This document shows, piece after piece, positions 37,558 to 48,014 of a stretch of 64,000 bases of DNA (its first letter is position 1; every line of letters begins with the position of its first letter). Under the pieces are notes generated by a model. The model ran no database searches. It was not told the DNA's origin and saw only the letters and a list, made by a program, of their open reading frames with translations. The translations under genes were made by a program, and so were the position numbers. Source of the stretch: Sphingomonas sp. 35-24ZXX (GTDB taxonomy: Bacteria; Pseudomonadota; Alphaproteobacteria; Sphingomonadales; Sphingomonadaceae); assembly GCF_000786215.1 (NCBI RefSeq), contig NZ_JROG01000010.1, forward strand, positions 62,001 through 126,000, given 5' to 3'.

Positions 37558-38990
37558 GGCTGAACCGCACCACGCTCGCAACGGTGCCCGGCGATGTCGT
37601 CTGCCCCGGCTATGACCGTTCGGCGGTCAAGCGCGGTGTCGTCCATCTGGGTATCGGTGCCTTCCACCGCGCACACCAGGCTGCGGTATTCGACGCGGCC
37701 CTGGCCTCCGGCGATCTGCGCTGGGGGGTAACCGGTGTCTCGCTCCGATCCGCAGGCGTGCGCGATCAGATGGTACCACAGGACGGGCTCTACACCTTGC
37801 TGGTCCGCAGCGGAGAAGGATCGCAGGCCCAGGTGATCGGATCGGTGCTCGACGTGCTGGTCGCGCCCGAAGATCCGCAGCGCGTGGTGCAGGCAATCGC
37901 TGCACCCGAAACCCATCTGGTGACGCTCACCGTGACCGAAAAGGGTTACAAGCTCAACCGCGCCACCGGCGGCCTGCTGAACGACGACCCCGATATCGCG
38001 CACGACCTGGCCTCGCTGGATGCTCCGCGCACTGCGCCCGGCCTGATCGTGGCGGGTCTGCGGATGCGCCGCACGGCGGGCCTTGCGCCGCCCACCATCC
38101 TGTCGTGCGACAATCTGCCGCACAATGGCGCGCTGCTGCGCGACGCGGTGATCGCGATGGCGCGCGCGCACGATGCGGGCCTTGCCGACTGGATCGCAGC
38201 GCATGCGGCGTTCCCTGCGACGATGGTCGACCGGATCGTGCCGGCCACCACCGACGAGGATATCGCGGCGCTGGCGCAGGAAATCGGTGTCGAGGACCAG
38301 GCGATGGTCAAGACCGAGGCCTTCACCCAATGGGTGATCGAGGACCGGTTCTGCGGCCCCCGCCCCGATTTCGCGAGCCTGGGCGTCCAGCTGACCGATC
38401 GGGTTGCGCCCTGGGAAGACGCCAAGCTGCGGCTGCTCAACGGCGCGCATTCGGCGATCGCCTATCTGGGCGGGCTGGCGGGCGATGCGTTCGTGCACGA
38501 ATTTGTCGCGCGCGAGGACGGCCGGGCACTGATCGAGACCTTGTGGGATGAGGCACAGCAAACGCTGGACCCGCCCGCGGGGCTCGACATTCCGGCCTAT
38601 CGCGCCGCTCTGTTGCACCGCTTCGCCAATCCCGCGCTGCAGCACCGCACCCGGCAGATCGCAATGGACGGCTCGCAAAAGCTGCCCCAGCGCCTGATCC
38701 AGCCGCTTGCCGAGCGCGCCGCTGCGGGCCAGCAGAGCCCGGCCTTGGTGCTGGCCGTGGCCGCGTGGATGCGCTGGCAGGCCGGCCAGGCCGATGACGG
38801 CACCGGGTTTACGGTGGATGATCCGGCCGCAGACCGGCTGGCACAGGCCAGCAGTGTCGAAGGCTATCTCGTCGTGCTGGGGCTGACACTTCCGGCGGCG
38901 ACCGTAGCGCAGCTGACCGATCAGCTTGCGCTGCTGGAACGGGAAGGCGCGCTTGCGGCCGCTGCGCGCCTGACCAGGGCCACGGCATGA
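37554..38990 (+). CDS. uxuB: Fructuronate reductase, mannitol dehydrogenase family
   Basis: 478 residues: NADH-dependent reduction of D-fructuronate to D-mannonate, linking UxaC and ManD. The Rossmann segment VVHLGIGAFHRAHQA, SCDNLPHNG, the KTEAFTQWVIED region and KLRLLNGAHSAIAYLG are family hallmarks. GTG start overlapping the uxaC stop (GTGA). Other mannitol-family polyol dehydrogenases look similar, but context decides. Confidence 0.94.
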   Translation: MRLNRTTLATVPGDVVCPGYDRSAVKRGVVHLGIGAFHRAHQAAVFDAALASGDLRWGVTGVSLRSAGVRDQMVPQDGLYTLLVRSGEGSQAQVIGSVLDVLVAPEDPQRVVQAIAAPETHLVTLTVTEKGYKLNRATGGLLNDDPDIAHDLASLDAPRTAPGLIVAGLRMRRTAGLAPPTILSCDNLPHNGALLRDAVIAMARAHDAGLADWIAAHAAFPATMVDRIVPATTDEDIAALAQEIGVEDQAMVKTEAFTQWVIEDRFCGPRPDFASLGVQLTDRVAPWEDAKLRLLNGAHSAIAYLGGLAGDAFVHEFVAREDGRALIETLWDEAQQTLDPPAGLDIPAYRAALLHRFANPALQHRTRQIAMDGSQKLPQRLIQPLAERAAAGQQSPALVLAVAAWMRWQAGQADDGTGFTVDDPAADRLAQASSVEGYLVVLGLTLPAATVAQLTDQLALLEREGALAAAARLTRATA

Positions 38991-40225
38991 TCCGGCATCT
39001 GGCTCTTGGCACCACCCTTCTCACCGCGCTGAGCCTGTCTGCCCCTGCACTGGCGGGCGCTGCAGACACGCCGCTGCCGACCTGCCCGTGGAAGGCAGCC
39101 TGGGCATCGTCGCAGATGCTGCCCGATGCCGCCAATTCGCTGCCCGATGGCGCGCTCGACGATGCCACCTTGCGCCAGATCGTGCGCCCCAGCATCGCCG
39201 GCACACACCTCAGGGTGCGGCTGTCCAATGTCTTCGGAACCACACCCTTGCGGATCGGCAGTGCGACGCTGGCGCGCTCTGCCGACAACGCGAGCGCCGC
39301 AATCGACCCGGCCACGCTGCACGCATTGCGTTTTCACGGCGCTGCCGGTGCGGTCATTCCCCCAGGCGGCGAATGGCTGAGCGACCCCGTCGCCTGGCCG
39401 GGCGGCGCGTTTCAGGATCTGGCGGTCAGCGTGCATGTGCTCGCCGACCCCGATGGCCAGACATCGCATCCCGGATCGCGCGCGACATCCTATGTGGCGC
39501 GCGGCGATGCCACCCGGACGGCCGGGCTCGCCGAGGCCATGCGGGTGGACCACTGGTATCTGCTCTCGGGCATCGAAGTGGCAAGCTGCACCGCGCAGGA
39601 CGGCGTGGTGGTGCTGGGCGATTCGATCACCGACGGGCGCGGATCGACGACCAATGGCAACGACCGCTGGACCGATTTTCTCGCCCGCCGCCTGAATGGC
39701 CGCGCCGCCGTGATCAACCAGGGCATCGGCGGCAACCGCGTGCTGCTCGACGGATTAGGGCCGAACGCGGTTGCCCGGTTGGAGCGCGACGTGCTGGCGC
39801 AGCCCGGAATCAGGCACCTGATCTTGCTTGAAGGGATCAACGACATAGGGACGCTGGCGCGCCAGAAGACCGCGACCCCGGCCGAACATGCCGCCTTAGT
39901 CGAGCAAGTGACCGCTGCCTATGCGCAGATCATCGCACGCGCGCATGCCCGCGGCATCAAGGTCCATGGCGCGACGATCCTGCCGTTCATGAGCAACGAA
40001 TATTACAGCCCGGATGCCGCGAGCGAGGCCGACCGGCAGGCGATCAATGCCTGGATCCGCACTTCGGGCGCGTTCGACAGCGTGATCGATCTCGATACGG
40101 CGCTGCGTGATCCGGCGCGGCCAGGCTATCTGAACCCCGCCTATGATACGGGCGACGGCCTGCACCCCAATCCCGCCGGCTTCCGCGCGATGGCAGACGC
40201 GGTGCCGCTCTCGCTCTTCGACTGA
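38987..40225 (+). CDS. Secreted SGNH/GDSL esterase (probable acetyl-xylan-type esterase)
   Basis: 412 residues with a signal peptide (first 23, ending SAPALAG). An N-terminal beta domain of about 180 residues precedes the SGNH domain: block I VLGDSITDGRG (catalytic Ser), block II GIGGNRVL (Gly), block III EGINDIG (Asn), block V GDGLHPN (Asp, His). In a xylan locus de-acetylation of xylooligosaccharides is a reasonable guess, but the substrate is not shown. The ATG overlaps the uxuB stop (ATGA). Last gene of the operon. Confidence 0.88.
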   Translation: MIRHLALGTTLLTALSLSAPALAGAADTPLPTCPWKAAWASSQMLPDAANSLPDGALDDATLRQIVRPSIAGTHLRVRLSNVFGTTPLRIGSATLARSADNASAAIDPATLHALRFHGAAGAVIPPGGEWLSDPVAWPGGAFQDLAVSVHVLADPDGQTSHPGSRATSYVARGDATRTAGLAEAMRVDHWYLLSGIEVASCTAQDGVVVLGDSITDGRGSTTNGNDRWTDFLARRLNGRAAVINQGIGGNRVLLDGLGPNAVARLERDVLAQPGIRHLILLEGINDIGTLARQKTATPAEHAALVEQVTAAYAQIIARAHARGIKVHGATILPFMSNEYYSPDAASEADRQAINAWIRTSGAFDSVIDLDTALRDPARPGYLNPAYDTGDGLHPNPAGFRAMADAVPLSLFD

Positions 40226-40309
40226 GCCCTTTCGCTTCCATTCCCATTTCCGTCAGCAACCAGCGGCCGCGTGCCGCAGGTCGCGGCGTTGGCACCTGTG
40301 CTGCGCCCC

Positions 40310-40343
40310 AAAAAAAGGGACCGGTCGAAGGTTCGACCGGTCC
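40310..40343 (-). terminator. Intrinsic terminator of the TonB-dependent receptor gene
   Basis: Perfect stem GGACCGGTCGA / TCGACCGGTCC with a 4-base loop, followed on the minus strand by seven T (40,316-40,310). It lies 31 bp after the receptor stop. Confidence 0.93.
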
Positions 40344-40373
40344 GAGGAGAGGTTGGGTTGTAAAGGGATGCGA

Positions 40374-43300
40374 TCAGAAGCGACCGCGGATGCCTACCAG
40401 AATGGTGCGACCCGGATTGTATTCGTTGAAGGTGGCATTGGGGAACTGGAAGAACGTGCTCTGTGCTTCCTTGGTAATGTTGATCGCGTTGATCACCAGC
40501 GTCGGCAGGTAATCGTTGCCGAACACCTGGGCCAGATCGATATTGCCCGAGAAATCCAGCTGGCTGTAGCTGCGACCAAAGATCGCCGCCTGCGGAATGC
40601 CGTTCTGGTTGGGGTTCGACCCCTGCGAACCTTCGTTGTAGACATAGGTCAGGCGCGCCGAGATGCCGTTCTTGTCGTAATAGCCGGTCGCGGTGTAGGT
40701 CGTCGGTGCAACGCCGATAGCCACGGCCGGAGCGCCGGTGCCTTCACCCTTCTGGTCGATCAGCGTCAGGTTGCCCTGGAAGCCGAAGCCGGTGACGCCG
40801 ATATACTTCGTGATGAAGTCGAGCGGCTGGGTGATCTGGAATTCCAGACCGTTGACCTTGAGCTTGCCGTCGGCATTGACCTGCTGCTGCACCACCACGG
40901 CGACATCGCGCAGTGCCTGGCCCGGCTGGGCCCGGGCGGCCAGCGCTTCGCGCTGGGCCTGGGTCAGCGAGTCGACGTTGATGCCGAACTGTTCGAAGAA
41001 CGAGAAGGGCACGTTGGTCAGGCCGTTGACGGTGAAGCCGGTGATCGACTTGCGGAACGCTGCAAAGGCGATCACGCCTTCCCCGCCGGTATACAGTTCA
41101 AAGCCCAGATCGATATTGTCCGAGATGAACGGATCGAGCGCGTTGTTGCCGACGGTGCCGATATCGGCCGAAGGCTGCACGAAGCTGGCACCGGGAAGCA
41201 GCGCATTGGGATCGGGCCGGGTCATGGTCCGCGAGACCGAAGCACGCACCACCGCCGTCTGGCCGATGTCGAACGCTGCGCTCAGCGAGGGCAGGAAGTT
41301 CGAGTAGCGCGTGTTCGAAGTCGGGAACACGATGGTGTTGGGGAAGCGACCGCCATCGGCCACCGGCGGTGCGCCGGCGGGGTTGTTGCGCGGATCGGGA
41401 ATGCTCACCCGGCCACCGACGATCTGTTCGGTACGCACATACCGCACGCCGCCGTTCAGCCGCAGGGTGTTGTCGCCCATTTCGAAGATGCCGTTGCCTT
41501 CGACGAACGCACCGGTCACCTTCTCGCGGATCAGACCGCCATTGGCACCGCTGCTGCCCGATCCGGTTTCGGTCGCACCCGCGAGCAGCGCATCATAATT
41601 GGTGTCGCGCCGCACGCGATCCCAGTCGACATCGATATAGCCATTGTCGCCGGGGCGCAGATAGCTGGGCACCGCCGCCGTCGGGATCAGCGAACCGGCA
41701 TAGCGGATCGGCTGGCCACCGGCCGTGAAGTTGGTGCCATAGCCGGGGAAGGTCGGGAAGCCTGCCGGGGTTGCGGTGCCCGGCTGGTTGAGACCGGTAC
41801 ACGGCGTCGTCGCGCTGTTGGGGGCGAGCAGGGTGATGTTGGGTCCGTTGCCGCAGATCGCGTTCTGCCACAGCGCGGTGTTGTCGAACGGGGTGATGCG
41901 ACGCTTGGTGTCGTCATAGGCCGCGCCGACGCGGACGCTGAACCGGGTTTCATCACCGAACAGCAGGCTGCCGCGCACGCCCTTGGTTTCGGTCTCGCGC
42001 TCTTCACCATTGAGGTTGACGCGGCCGCCGCCATCCCAGCCGAAATTGGCAGGGTTGTTGAGATCGATGCTCGACGTGACTTCAGGGATGCCGCCGCCGT
42101 TCTTGTAGGTCACCGTCGCGCCGCTGTTGGGCGGGGTGATCACCAGGAAGGTCGGGCTTTCGCGGCGGAAGTTGCTCTTGGTATAGTTCGCCTGCAGGTC
42201 ACCCTTGATCCAGTCGTTCAGCTTGAACTCGATACCGGGGTTGATGCCGTAATAGTCCTGGGTGTCCTTGTAGGGACGATATTCCAGGAAGAACTGCGCG
42301 TTGGCATAGGTACCGCCGGTGACGGTGCAGCCAGCGGCGCAATCGGTCTTGTCATAGGTGGTGTTGAGCGGGATGACGGCGCCGTTGCGTCCGACCCAGT
42401 TCATCGCCCGGCGCGTGAATTCGGTATCGCGCTGGGCGTACATGCCGTCGACGTAGAAATTGAAATTGTCGCTGGGGCGCCATTCGAGCGACACCAGGCC
42501 GTTGTAGCGCTGGCGATAGCCTTCTTCGGCGCGCGGACGGCTGAGACGGGGAATGATGCCGTTGTCGATCTGGTCGATCGTCGCGCCGGGGTTGTTGCGC
42601 AGCAGGAAGGCCTGATCGATCACCGCGCCGGGGGTCAGGCCGTTGCCGGCCCGCGAAGGCACAGTGGCCGGAATGGTGAAGTTGCCGCCGCCGGTGGCAT
42701 TGCGCGTGCCGCTGGTGCGCTGGGCTGCGGTCAGATTGGGGTTGGTGAAGCCGATCGTTTCATAGCCATCGACATTGAACTGGTTGCGGACAGCCGCGCC
42801 GCCGACCAGGATACCGAAATCGCCAAAGGTCGCGCTGGCCACCAGATGGCCGCGATAGCCCCATTTGTCCGCGCCGCTGACCTTCGATCCCTGCAGACCA
42901 TAGCTGATGTAGGGCTTGGGATTGTCGAACGGACGCGCCGCGCGCAGGTTGACGGTACCGGCCGCGCCGCCTTCGAGCACGCTGGCGCTCGGCGACTTGC
43001 TGACGGTGAGCTGGGTGAACAGTTCGGTCGGGATCAGATCGAGATCGACCTCGCGGTTGGTGCTCTGCGCATCGAAGCGTACCGACGCGATGGCGACCGG
43101 GGTGCCGTTGAGCAGCACGCGGGTGAAGTTGGTGCCGAGGCCGCGGATGGCAACCGACGAACCTTCGCCGGTGACTTCGCGGCCAATGGTGATGCCGGGG
43201 ATGCGGTTCAGCGATTCAGCGATGTTGGTGTCTGGAAACTTGCCGATGTCTTCGGCGAAGATCGAATCGGTAAAGCCGACCGAATTGCGCTTGGCGAGCG

Positions 43301-43517
43301 TCTGGCTTTCCAGCGAGGCGCGGAAGCCGGTGACGACGATCTCGCCGGCAGCTTCGCTGCTGACCTCTTCGGACGATTCGGGTTCGGCGGTGTCTTCAGC
43401 GGCCGGAGCGGCAGGACCGCCCGTGGTCTGGGCCATGGCAAAGCTGGGCAGCATCAGCCCGGAAGCGGCGACCGCACCCAGAAGCCCGCGACGCAATACA
43501 TCGATACGAGAAACCAT
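40374..43517 (-). CDS. TonB-dependent outer-membrane receptor
   Basis: 1047 residues. Signal peptide (first 29, ending FAMAQ), an acidic spacer, a TonB-box-like EIVVTGFRAS near residue 59, then the plug (SVGFTDSIFAEDIGKFPDTNIAESLNRIPGITIGRE, AIRGLGTNF) and a 22-strand barrel ending in ILVGIRGRF with the C-terminal Phe for Bam recognition. The type is the long TBDR of the Caulobacter maltose/xylan group. A LacI-type operator upstream links it to xylan, so xylooligosaccharide uptake is likely. Confidence 0.93.
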   Translation of the reverse strand: MVSRIDVLRRGLLGAVAASGLMLPSFAMAQTTGGPAAPAAEDTAEPESSEEVSSEAAGEIVVTGFRASLESQTLAKRNSVGFTDSIFAEDIGKFPDTNIAESLNRIPGITIGREVTGEGSSVAIRGLGTNFTRVLLNGTPVAIASVRFDAQSTNREVDLDLIPTELFTQLTVSKSPSASVLEGGAAGTVNLRAARPFDNPKPYISYGLQGSKVSGADKWGYRGHLVASATFGDFGILVGGAAVRNQFNVDGYETIGFTNPNLTAAQRTSGTRNATGGGNFTIPATVPSRAGNGLTPGAVIDQAFLLRNNPGATIDQIDNGIIPRLSRPRAEEGYRQRYNGLVSLEWRPSDNFNFYVDGMYAQRDTEFTRRAMNWVGRNGAVIPLNTTYDKTDCAAGCTVTGGTYANAQFFLEYRPYKDTQDYYGINPGIEFKLNDWIKGDLQANYTKSNFRRESPTFLVITPPNSGATVTYKNGGGIPEVTSSIDLNNPANFGWDGGGRVNLNGEERETETKGVRGSLLFGDETRFSVRVGAAYDDTKRRITPFDNTALWQNAICGNGPNITLLAPNSATTPCTGLNQPGTATPAGFPTFPGYGTNFTAGGQPIRYAGSLIPTAAVPSYLRPGDNGYIDVDWDRVRRDTNYDALLAGATETGSGSSGANGGLIREKVTGAFVEGNGIFEMGDNTLRLNGGVRYVRTEQIVGGRVSIPDPRNNPAGAPPVADGGRFPNTIVFPTSNTRYSNFLPSLSAAFDIGQTAVVRASVSRTMTRPDPNALLPGASFVQPSADIGTVGNNALDPFISDNIDLGFELYTGGEGVIAFAAFRKSITGFTVNGLTNVPFSFFEQFGINVDSLTQAQREALAARAQPGQALRDVAVVVQQQVNADGKLKVNGLEFQITQPLDFITKYIGVTGFGFQGNLTLIDQKGEGTGAPAVAIGVAPTTYTATGYYDKNGISARLTYVYNEGSQGSNPNQNGIPQAAIFGRSYSQLDFSGNIDLAQVFGNDYLPTLVINAINITKEAQSTFFQFPNATFNEYNPGRTILVGIRGRF

Positions 43518-43566
43518 AAATATCCTCCCCTGTTTGGCCTTGGCTTGGTGCCAACGGTCCGCGCTA

Positions 43567-43615
43567 TGGTAGCGCTATCAAGTGCATGGGTAATACTCGG
43601 AGTTATTTGTGTCAA
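43567..43615 (-). promoter_or_regulatory. TonB receptor promoter and LacI-type operator (site 3)
   Basis: On the minus strand TTGACA (43,615-43,610) is followed by the operator TGATAGCGCTACCA (43,580-43,567), 29 bp after the -35 end, about one helical turn further than at sites 1 and 2. The -35 box overlaps the stop codon of the preceding MFS gene. Confidence 0.72.
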
Positions 43616-44904
43616 GAGGATGTCGCATCCTCATCGACACGACAGCCCCACAAAGCATAGAAAAGGACGTACAACTCGCACGCCACGGTCAGCAGGAACG
43701 AGGCCTGAAGCCCGTAGATATCGGCAATCCAGCCCTGCACGACCACCAGCGCACCGCCCGCGATGGCCATGATGAGCAGGCCCGAGCCTTCCTCCGTCAG
43801 CGGCCCCAATCCGCGGATTCCCAGCGTGAAAATGGTGGGGAACATGATCGAATGGAACAGCCCGACCAGGATCAACGTCCACATCGCCATCGGCCCTGTC
43901 GTGAATAACGTTACCAGCATCACCACCAGCGCCCCGATGCTGAACACCGCCAGCACCGACTCGGCGGCGAATCGCTGCATCAGGCCCGAGCCGGCGAACC
44001 TGCCCACCATCATCCCCGCCCACAGCAGCGTCAGATAGCGCCCTGCCTCTTCCTGCGTCAGATTGGCGATCTGCGGCTGGCTGACGAAATTGACGAACAG
44101 GTTGGCGACGCCGATTTCGGCGATCAGATAGATGAAGATCGCAGGAATCCCCCAGACCAGATTGCGGTGCTTCCACAGTGACAGCGTCTTGCGCTGCTCG
44201 GCCGAGGCACGGACGGCAGCTGTCCCCATCGCAGGCAGCGGAAACCGGGCGATCACCGCGGCGAGAACGACCAAGGCGAGCGCGACCAGGCCGTACGGCA
44301 GGATCACCGATTGGGCATCGGCCAGGCGTTCGGCCTCGCTGAGCACGGTGCCAGCCTGCGCCGTACCGCCCTTGGACCGGCCCAGGATCAGATAGGCGCC
44401 GAACAGGGGCGCGAACATCGTGCCGGCGGAGTTCATTGCCTGCACCAGGTTGAGACGCGCGGATGCGGACTTGGCCGGGCCGATCACCGCAACATAGGGA
44501 TTGGCCGCCACCTGCAGCAGCGTGATGCCGCTGGCGATCACGAACAGCATGACCAGCGTGACGGCATAGGACGGAAGGCTGGCCGCCAGCATCATGCCCA
44601 ATGCGCCGGCCGCCATGACCATCAGGCCCGCCACCAGCGACTTTTGATAGCCGATCCGCGCGATCAGCCGGGCCGACGGGATCGAGGCGATGAAATAGGC
44701 GATGAACCAGACCGATTCGATCAGCGTGGTCTGCGTGTAGCTCAGGTCGAACACGCTGCGCAGGTGCGGCAGCAGCGTGTTGTTGATGACGGTGATGAAG
44801 CCCCACATGAAAAACAGGCTGGCCAGCAGGACCAGCGCGGGCGTGTACGACGCGCGCGCGGCGCTGTTGCCCGCGGCCTGTTCGGCTGGATTGGTCGGCT
44901 GCAT
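43612..44904 (-). CDS. Sugar MFS transporter, FucP/GluP family
   Basis: 430 residues, twelve membrane spans. The FucP-family N-terminal span FFMWGFITVINNTLLPHLRSVFDLSYTQ and the segments LLQVAANPYVAVIGP and RLNLVQAMNSAGTMFAPLFGA are typical. Homologs carry L-fucose, glucose/galactose or arabinose. Since it shares a divergent control region with galM and the acid-sugar dehydratase, L-arabinose or galactose is the likely cargo. GGGAGGA precedes the start. Confidence 0.9.
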   Translation of the reverse strand: MQPTNPAEQAAGNSAARASYTPALVLLASLFFMWGFITVINNTLLPHLRSVFDLSYTQTTLIESVWFIAYFIASIPSARLIARIGYQKSLVAGLMVMAAGALGMMLAASLPSYAVTLVMLFVIASGITLLQVAANPYVAVIGPAKSASARLNLVQAMNSAGTMFAPLFGAYLILGRSKGGTAQAGTVLSEAERLADAQSVILPYGLVALALVVLAAVIARFPLPAMGTAAVRASAEQRKTLSLWKHRNLVWGIPAIFIYLIAEIGVANLFVNFVSQPQIANLTQEEAGRYLTLLWAGMMVGRFAGSGLMQRFAAESVLAVFSIGALVVMLVTLFTTGPMAMWTLILVGLFHSIMFPTIFTLGIRGLGPLTEEGSGLLIMAIAGGALVVVQGWIADIYGLQASFLLTVACELYVLFYALWGCRVDEDATSS

Positions 44905-44930
44905 GATCGTGTCCTCCCTGTCACCTGGTC

Positions 44931-44968
44931 TTGTGCAGGTTTAATTGTCTGAGTATATACGCGGACAA
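44931..44968. promoter_or_regulatory. Divergent fucP-like/galM control region with GntR-type motif (site A)
   Basis: TGTCTGAGT (44,946-44,954 region) begins a dyad with outer arms TTGTC and GACAA around a TATATA core. For galM, TTGTGC (44,931-44,936) and TATATA (44,954-44,959) at 17-bp spacing make a promoter. The motif lies between and over these boxes and recurs before the KGSADH operon and the GH2/GH43 pair. Confidence 0.6.
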
Positions 44969-45006
44969 CAGGCGTCAATCCGAGGCGCGGTGACGGGAGT
45001 GGAAAC

Positions 45007-46149
45007 GTGGGATTGACGATGCTGAGGCCGCTGGCCCTCCTGTCCGTGGCATTGCTGCCCTGCAATCCCGCCATCGCCGCAACCGCCGAGCGGGCGCCCG
45101 CCGGAACGCTGGCCGATGGCACGGTGATCGAGGCGGTGACGCTGACCGGTGCCAATCGCGTCTCTGCCCGAATCATCAGCTTTGGCGCAACGCTGCAATC
45201 GCTGACCGCCCCCGACCGCAAGGGCCAACTGGCAGACGTGCTGCTGGGGTTCGACGATGCGGCGGACTACGAACGTCTGCCGAGCTATTTCGGCGTGACC
45301 GTGGGCCGCTATGCCAACCGGATCGATGGCGGTCGCTTTGCGATCGATGGCAAGAGCTACCAGGTCTCGCAGAATGACAAGGGCAATGCCCTGCACGGCG
45401 GCGCAATCGGCTTCGACAAGCGGCAGTGGCGGATCGTGTCGGTGACCGAGGGCCAGCAGGCGTCGGTCACCCTGGCGCTGACCAGTGCCGATGGCGACCA
45501 GGGCTTTCCTGGCCGGGTCGAGGCGCAGGTGACCTATACGCTGGATGACACCGGCACGCTGACGATCCGGTTTGATGCGACCACCGACCAGCCGACCGTG
45601 ATCAACATGACCAATCATGCCATCTTCAACCTGGCGGGCGAAGGCGCGCCGGGGGGTGCACTGGGGCATCGGCTGACCATTCCCGCCAAGGCCATCACTC
45701 CGGTCAGCCCCCAACTGATCCCGACCGGGGCCCTGCGCCCGGTTGCCGGAACGGTCTTCGATTTCCGCACGGCGCGGACGCTGGACGAAGGCATTCGCGA
45801 CGGGCGCGACCCGCAGATCGTCTATGCACGCGGCTATGACCACAATTTCGCGCTCGACAAGGGGATTACCTCCTCGCCGGAGCTGGCGGCGCGGCTGGAA
45901 GATCCGGTCTCGGGCCGGGTGCTGGATGTGCTGACCACCGATCCGGGCGTGCAGCTCTATACCGGCAATTTCCTCGATGGCACGGTGATCGGCAAAGCTG
46001 GCCATCTGTACCGCATGGGCGATGGCATTGCGCTCGAGCCGCAGAAATTTCCCGATGCGCCCAACAAGCCGCAGTTCGCATCCGCGCGGGTCGATCCTGC
46101 AAAGCCCTATTCGCACGTGATGATCTACCGCCTGTCCGTCGCGCGCTGA
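45007..46149 (+). CDS. galM: Aldose 1-epimerase, exported
   Basis: 380 residues: interconverts alpha and beta anomers of aldoses. The N-terminal [20 protein letters not shown] is a signal peptide, so it acts in the periplasm, before sugar import. Family features: [31 protein letters not shown] (catalytic His), GYDHNF and the Glu in [12 protein letters not shown]. Start GTG 45,007 with GGGAG seven bases upstream; ATG 45,019 is an alternative. First gene of galM-xylD. Confidence 0.92.
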   Translation: MGLTMLRPLALLSVALLPCNPAIAATAERAPAGTLADGTVIEAVTLTGANRVSARIISFGATLQSLTAPDRKGQLADVLLGFDDAADYERLPSYFGVTVGRYANRIDGGRFAIDGKSYQVSQNDKGNALHGGAIGFDKRQWRIVSVTEGQQASVTLALTSADGDQGFPGRVEAQVTYTLDDTGTLTIRFDATTDQPTVINMTNHAIFNLAGEGAPGGALGHRLTIPAKAITPVSPQLIPTGALRPVAGTVFDFRTARTLDEGIRDGRDPQIVYARGYDHNFALDKGITSSPELAARLEDPVSGRVLDVLTTDPGVQLYTGNFLDGTVIGKAGHLYRMGDGIALEPQKFPDAPNKPQFASARVDPAKPYSHVMIYRLSVAR

Positions 46150-46186
46150 ATGCTGCGCCGAGGGGCACCGTCCTTTTTCTGGAGCC

Positions 46187-47992
46187 ATGCCACCAATGTC
46201 CGACGTTAACCTGCCCAAATTGCGCAGCCGTGCATGGTTCGACAATCCCGACAATATCGACATGACGGCGCTCTATCTCGAGCGATATCTCAACTTCGGA
46301 CTCAGCCTGGAGGAGCTGCAGTCGGGCAAGCCGATCATCGGCATCGCGCAGACCGGCAGCGATCTCAGCCCGTGCAACCGCCACCATCTGGTGCTGGCCG
46401 AGCGCGTGCGCGAAGGTGTGCGCGAGGCCGGCGGCATCGTGATCGAATTTCCCGTCCATCCGATCCAGGAGACCGGCAAGCGGCCGACCGCGGGGCTGGA
46501 CCGCAACCTCGCCTATCTGGGGCTGGTCGAGGTGCTCTATGGCTATCCGCTCGATGGCGTGGTGCTGACCATCGGCTGCGACAAGACCACGCCGGCCGCG
46601 CTGATGGCGGCGGCGACGGTCAACATTCCCGCGATCGCGCTGTCGGTCGGGCCGATGCTCAACGGCTGGCACAAGGGCGAGCGCACCGGATCCGGCACCA
46701 TCGTCTGGAAGGCGCGGCAGATGCTGGCGGCGGGCGAGATCGACAATGCCCAGTTCATCAAGCTGGTGGCCTCGTCGGCGCCATCGACCGGCTATTGCAA
46801 CACCATGGGCACCGCCACGACGATGAACTCGCTGTGCGAAGTGCTGGGCATGTCGCTGCCCGGGTCGGCGGCGATCCCTGCCCCTTATCGCGACCGGCAG
46901 GAAGTCGCCTGGCGCACCGGCAAGCGCATCGTCGACATGGTGGCGCAGGATATCAAGCCGTCCGACATTCTGACCCGGGAAGCGTTCCACAATGCCATCC
47001 GCGTCAACAGCGCGATCGGCGGATCGACCAATGCGCCGATCCATCTGAGCGCGATCGCCCGGCATATCGGCGTCGACCTGCCGATCAAGGACTGGGAGAC
47101 CGAAGGCTATCAGGTGCCCTTGCTGGTCAATCTGCAGCCTGCAGGCGAATATCTGGGCGAAGATTTCTATCGCGCCGGAGGCGTCCCTGCAGTGGTGGGC
47201 CAGCTGATCGCGCAGGGGCTGATCCATGAAGATGCCATGACGGTCAACGGTCGCACGATCGGCGAGAATTGCCGGGGCGTCGCCATCGAGGACGAGAAGG
47301 TCATCCGTCCCTTCGACCAGCCTTTGGTCCACGATGCCGGGTTCATCGTGCTGTCGGGCAACCTGTTCGACGCCGCGGTGATGAAGACCAGCGTGATCTC
47401 GCCCGAATTTCGCGATCGCTACCTCTCCAACCCCGATGATCCCGACGCCTTTGAAGGCCCTGCGGTGGTGTTCGACGGGCCGGAGGATTATCACGCCCGG
47501 ATCGACGACCCCGCCACCGGGATCACACCCGAAACCCTGCTGTTCATGCGCGGCGCAGGACCCATCGGCTATCCGGGATCTGCCGAGGTCGTCAACATGC
47601 GGCCTCCGGCCTACCTGATCACCGAAGGCGTGCACGCGTTGCCGTGCATTGGCGACGGGCGGCAATCGGGCACGTCGGGATCGCCCTCGATCCTCAACGC
47701 CAGCCCGGAAGCTGCCGCCATGGGCGGTCTGGCGCTGATCCGCACCGGCGACCGGGTGCGGATCGACCTGCGCAAGGCAACCGCCGATGTGCTGATCAGT
47801 GACGAAGACCTGGCCGCGCGCCGCGCGGACCTGCTGGCGGCCGGCGGCTTCCCCTATCCTCCATCGCAGACCCCGTGGCAGGCCATCCAGCGATCGGTGG
47901 TCGGGCAGATGAGCACCGGCGCGATTCTGGAGGGAGCCGAGAAGTTCCAGCGGATTGCGCAGACCATGGGCCTGCCCCGCGACAACCACTGA
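46187..47992 (+). CDS. xylD: Acid-sugar dehydratase, IlvD/Edd family (D-xylonate / L-arabonate)
   Basis: 601 residues. [Fe-S]-dependent dehydratase converting D-xylonate (or L-arabonate) to the 2-keto-3-deoxy acid. Cluster Cys are in [21 protein letters not shown] and [11 protein letters not shown]. The order and [22 protein letters not shown] match pentonate dehydratases such as Caulobacter XylD and Azospirillum AraC. It is the only such enzyme in the window although two pathways need one. A second Met at 46,196 could be the true start. Confidence 0.92.
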   Translation: MPPMSDVNLPKLRSRAWFDNPDNIDMTALYLERYLNFGLSLEELQSGKPIIGIAQTGSDLSPCNRHHLVLAERVREGVREAGGIVIEFPVHPIQETGKRPTAGLDRNLAYLGLVEVLYGYPLDGVVLTIGCDKTTPAALMAAATVNIPAIALSVGPMLNGWHKGERTGSGTIVWKARQMLAAGEIDNAQFIKLVASSAPSTGYCNTMGTATTMNSLCEVLGMSLPGSAAIPAPYRDRQEVAWRTGKRIVDMVAQDIKPSDILTREAFHNAIRVNSAIGGSTNAPIHLSAIARHIGVDLPIKDWETEGYQVPLLVNLQPAGEYLGEDFYRAGGVPAVVGQLIAQGLIHEDAMTVNGRTIGENCRGVAIEDEKVIRPFDQPLVHDAGFIVLSGNLFDAAVMKTSVISPEFRDRYLSNPDDPDAFEGPAVVFDGPEDYHARIDDPATGITPETLLFMRGAGPIGYPGSAEVVNMRPPAYLITEGVHALPCIGDGRQSGTSGSPSILNASPEAAAMGGLALIRTGDRVRIDLRKATADVLISDEDLAARRADLLAAGGFPYPPSQTPWQAIQRSVVGQMSTGAILEGAEKFQRIAQTMGLPRDNH

Positions 47993-48014
47993 TCCGCGAC
48001 GGTGGAACCGCTGG

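Noticed and set aside
40143-43772. Open frame of 1209 codons on the plus strand opposite the TonB receptor
   Set aside because: It is antisense to a clear receptor gene, has low-complexity Arg/Gly/Ala/Asp composition and no domain; it is a by-product of high-GC codon use.
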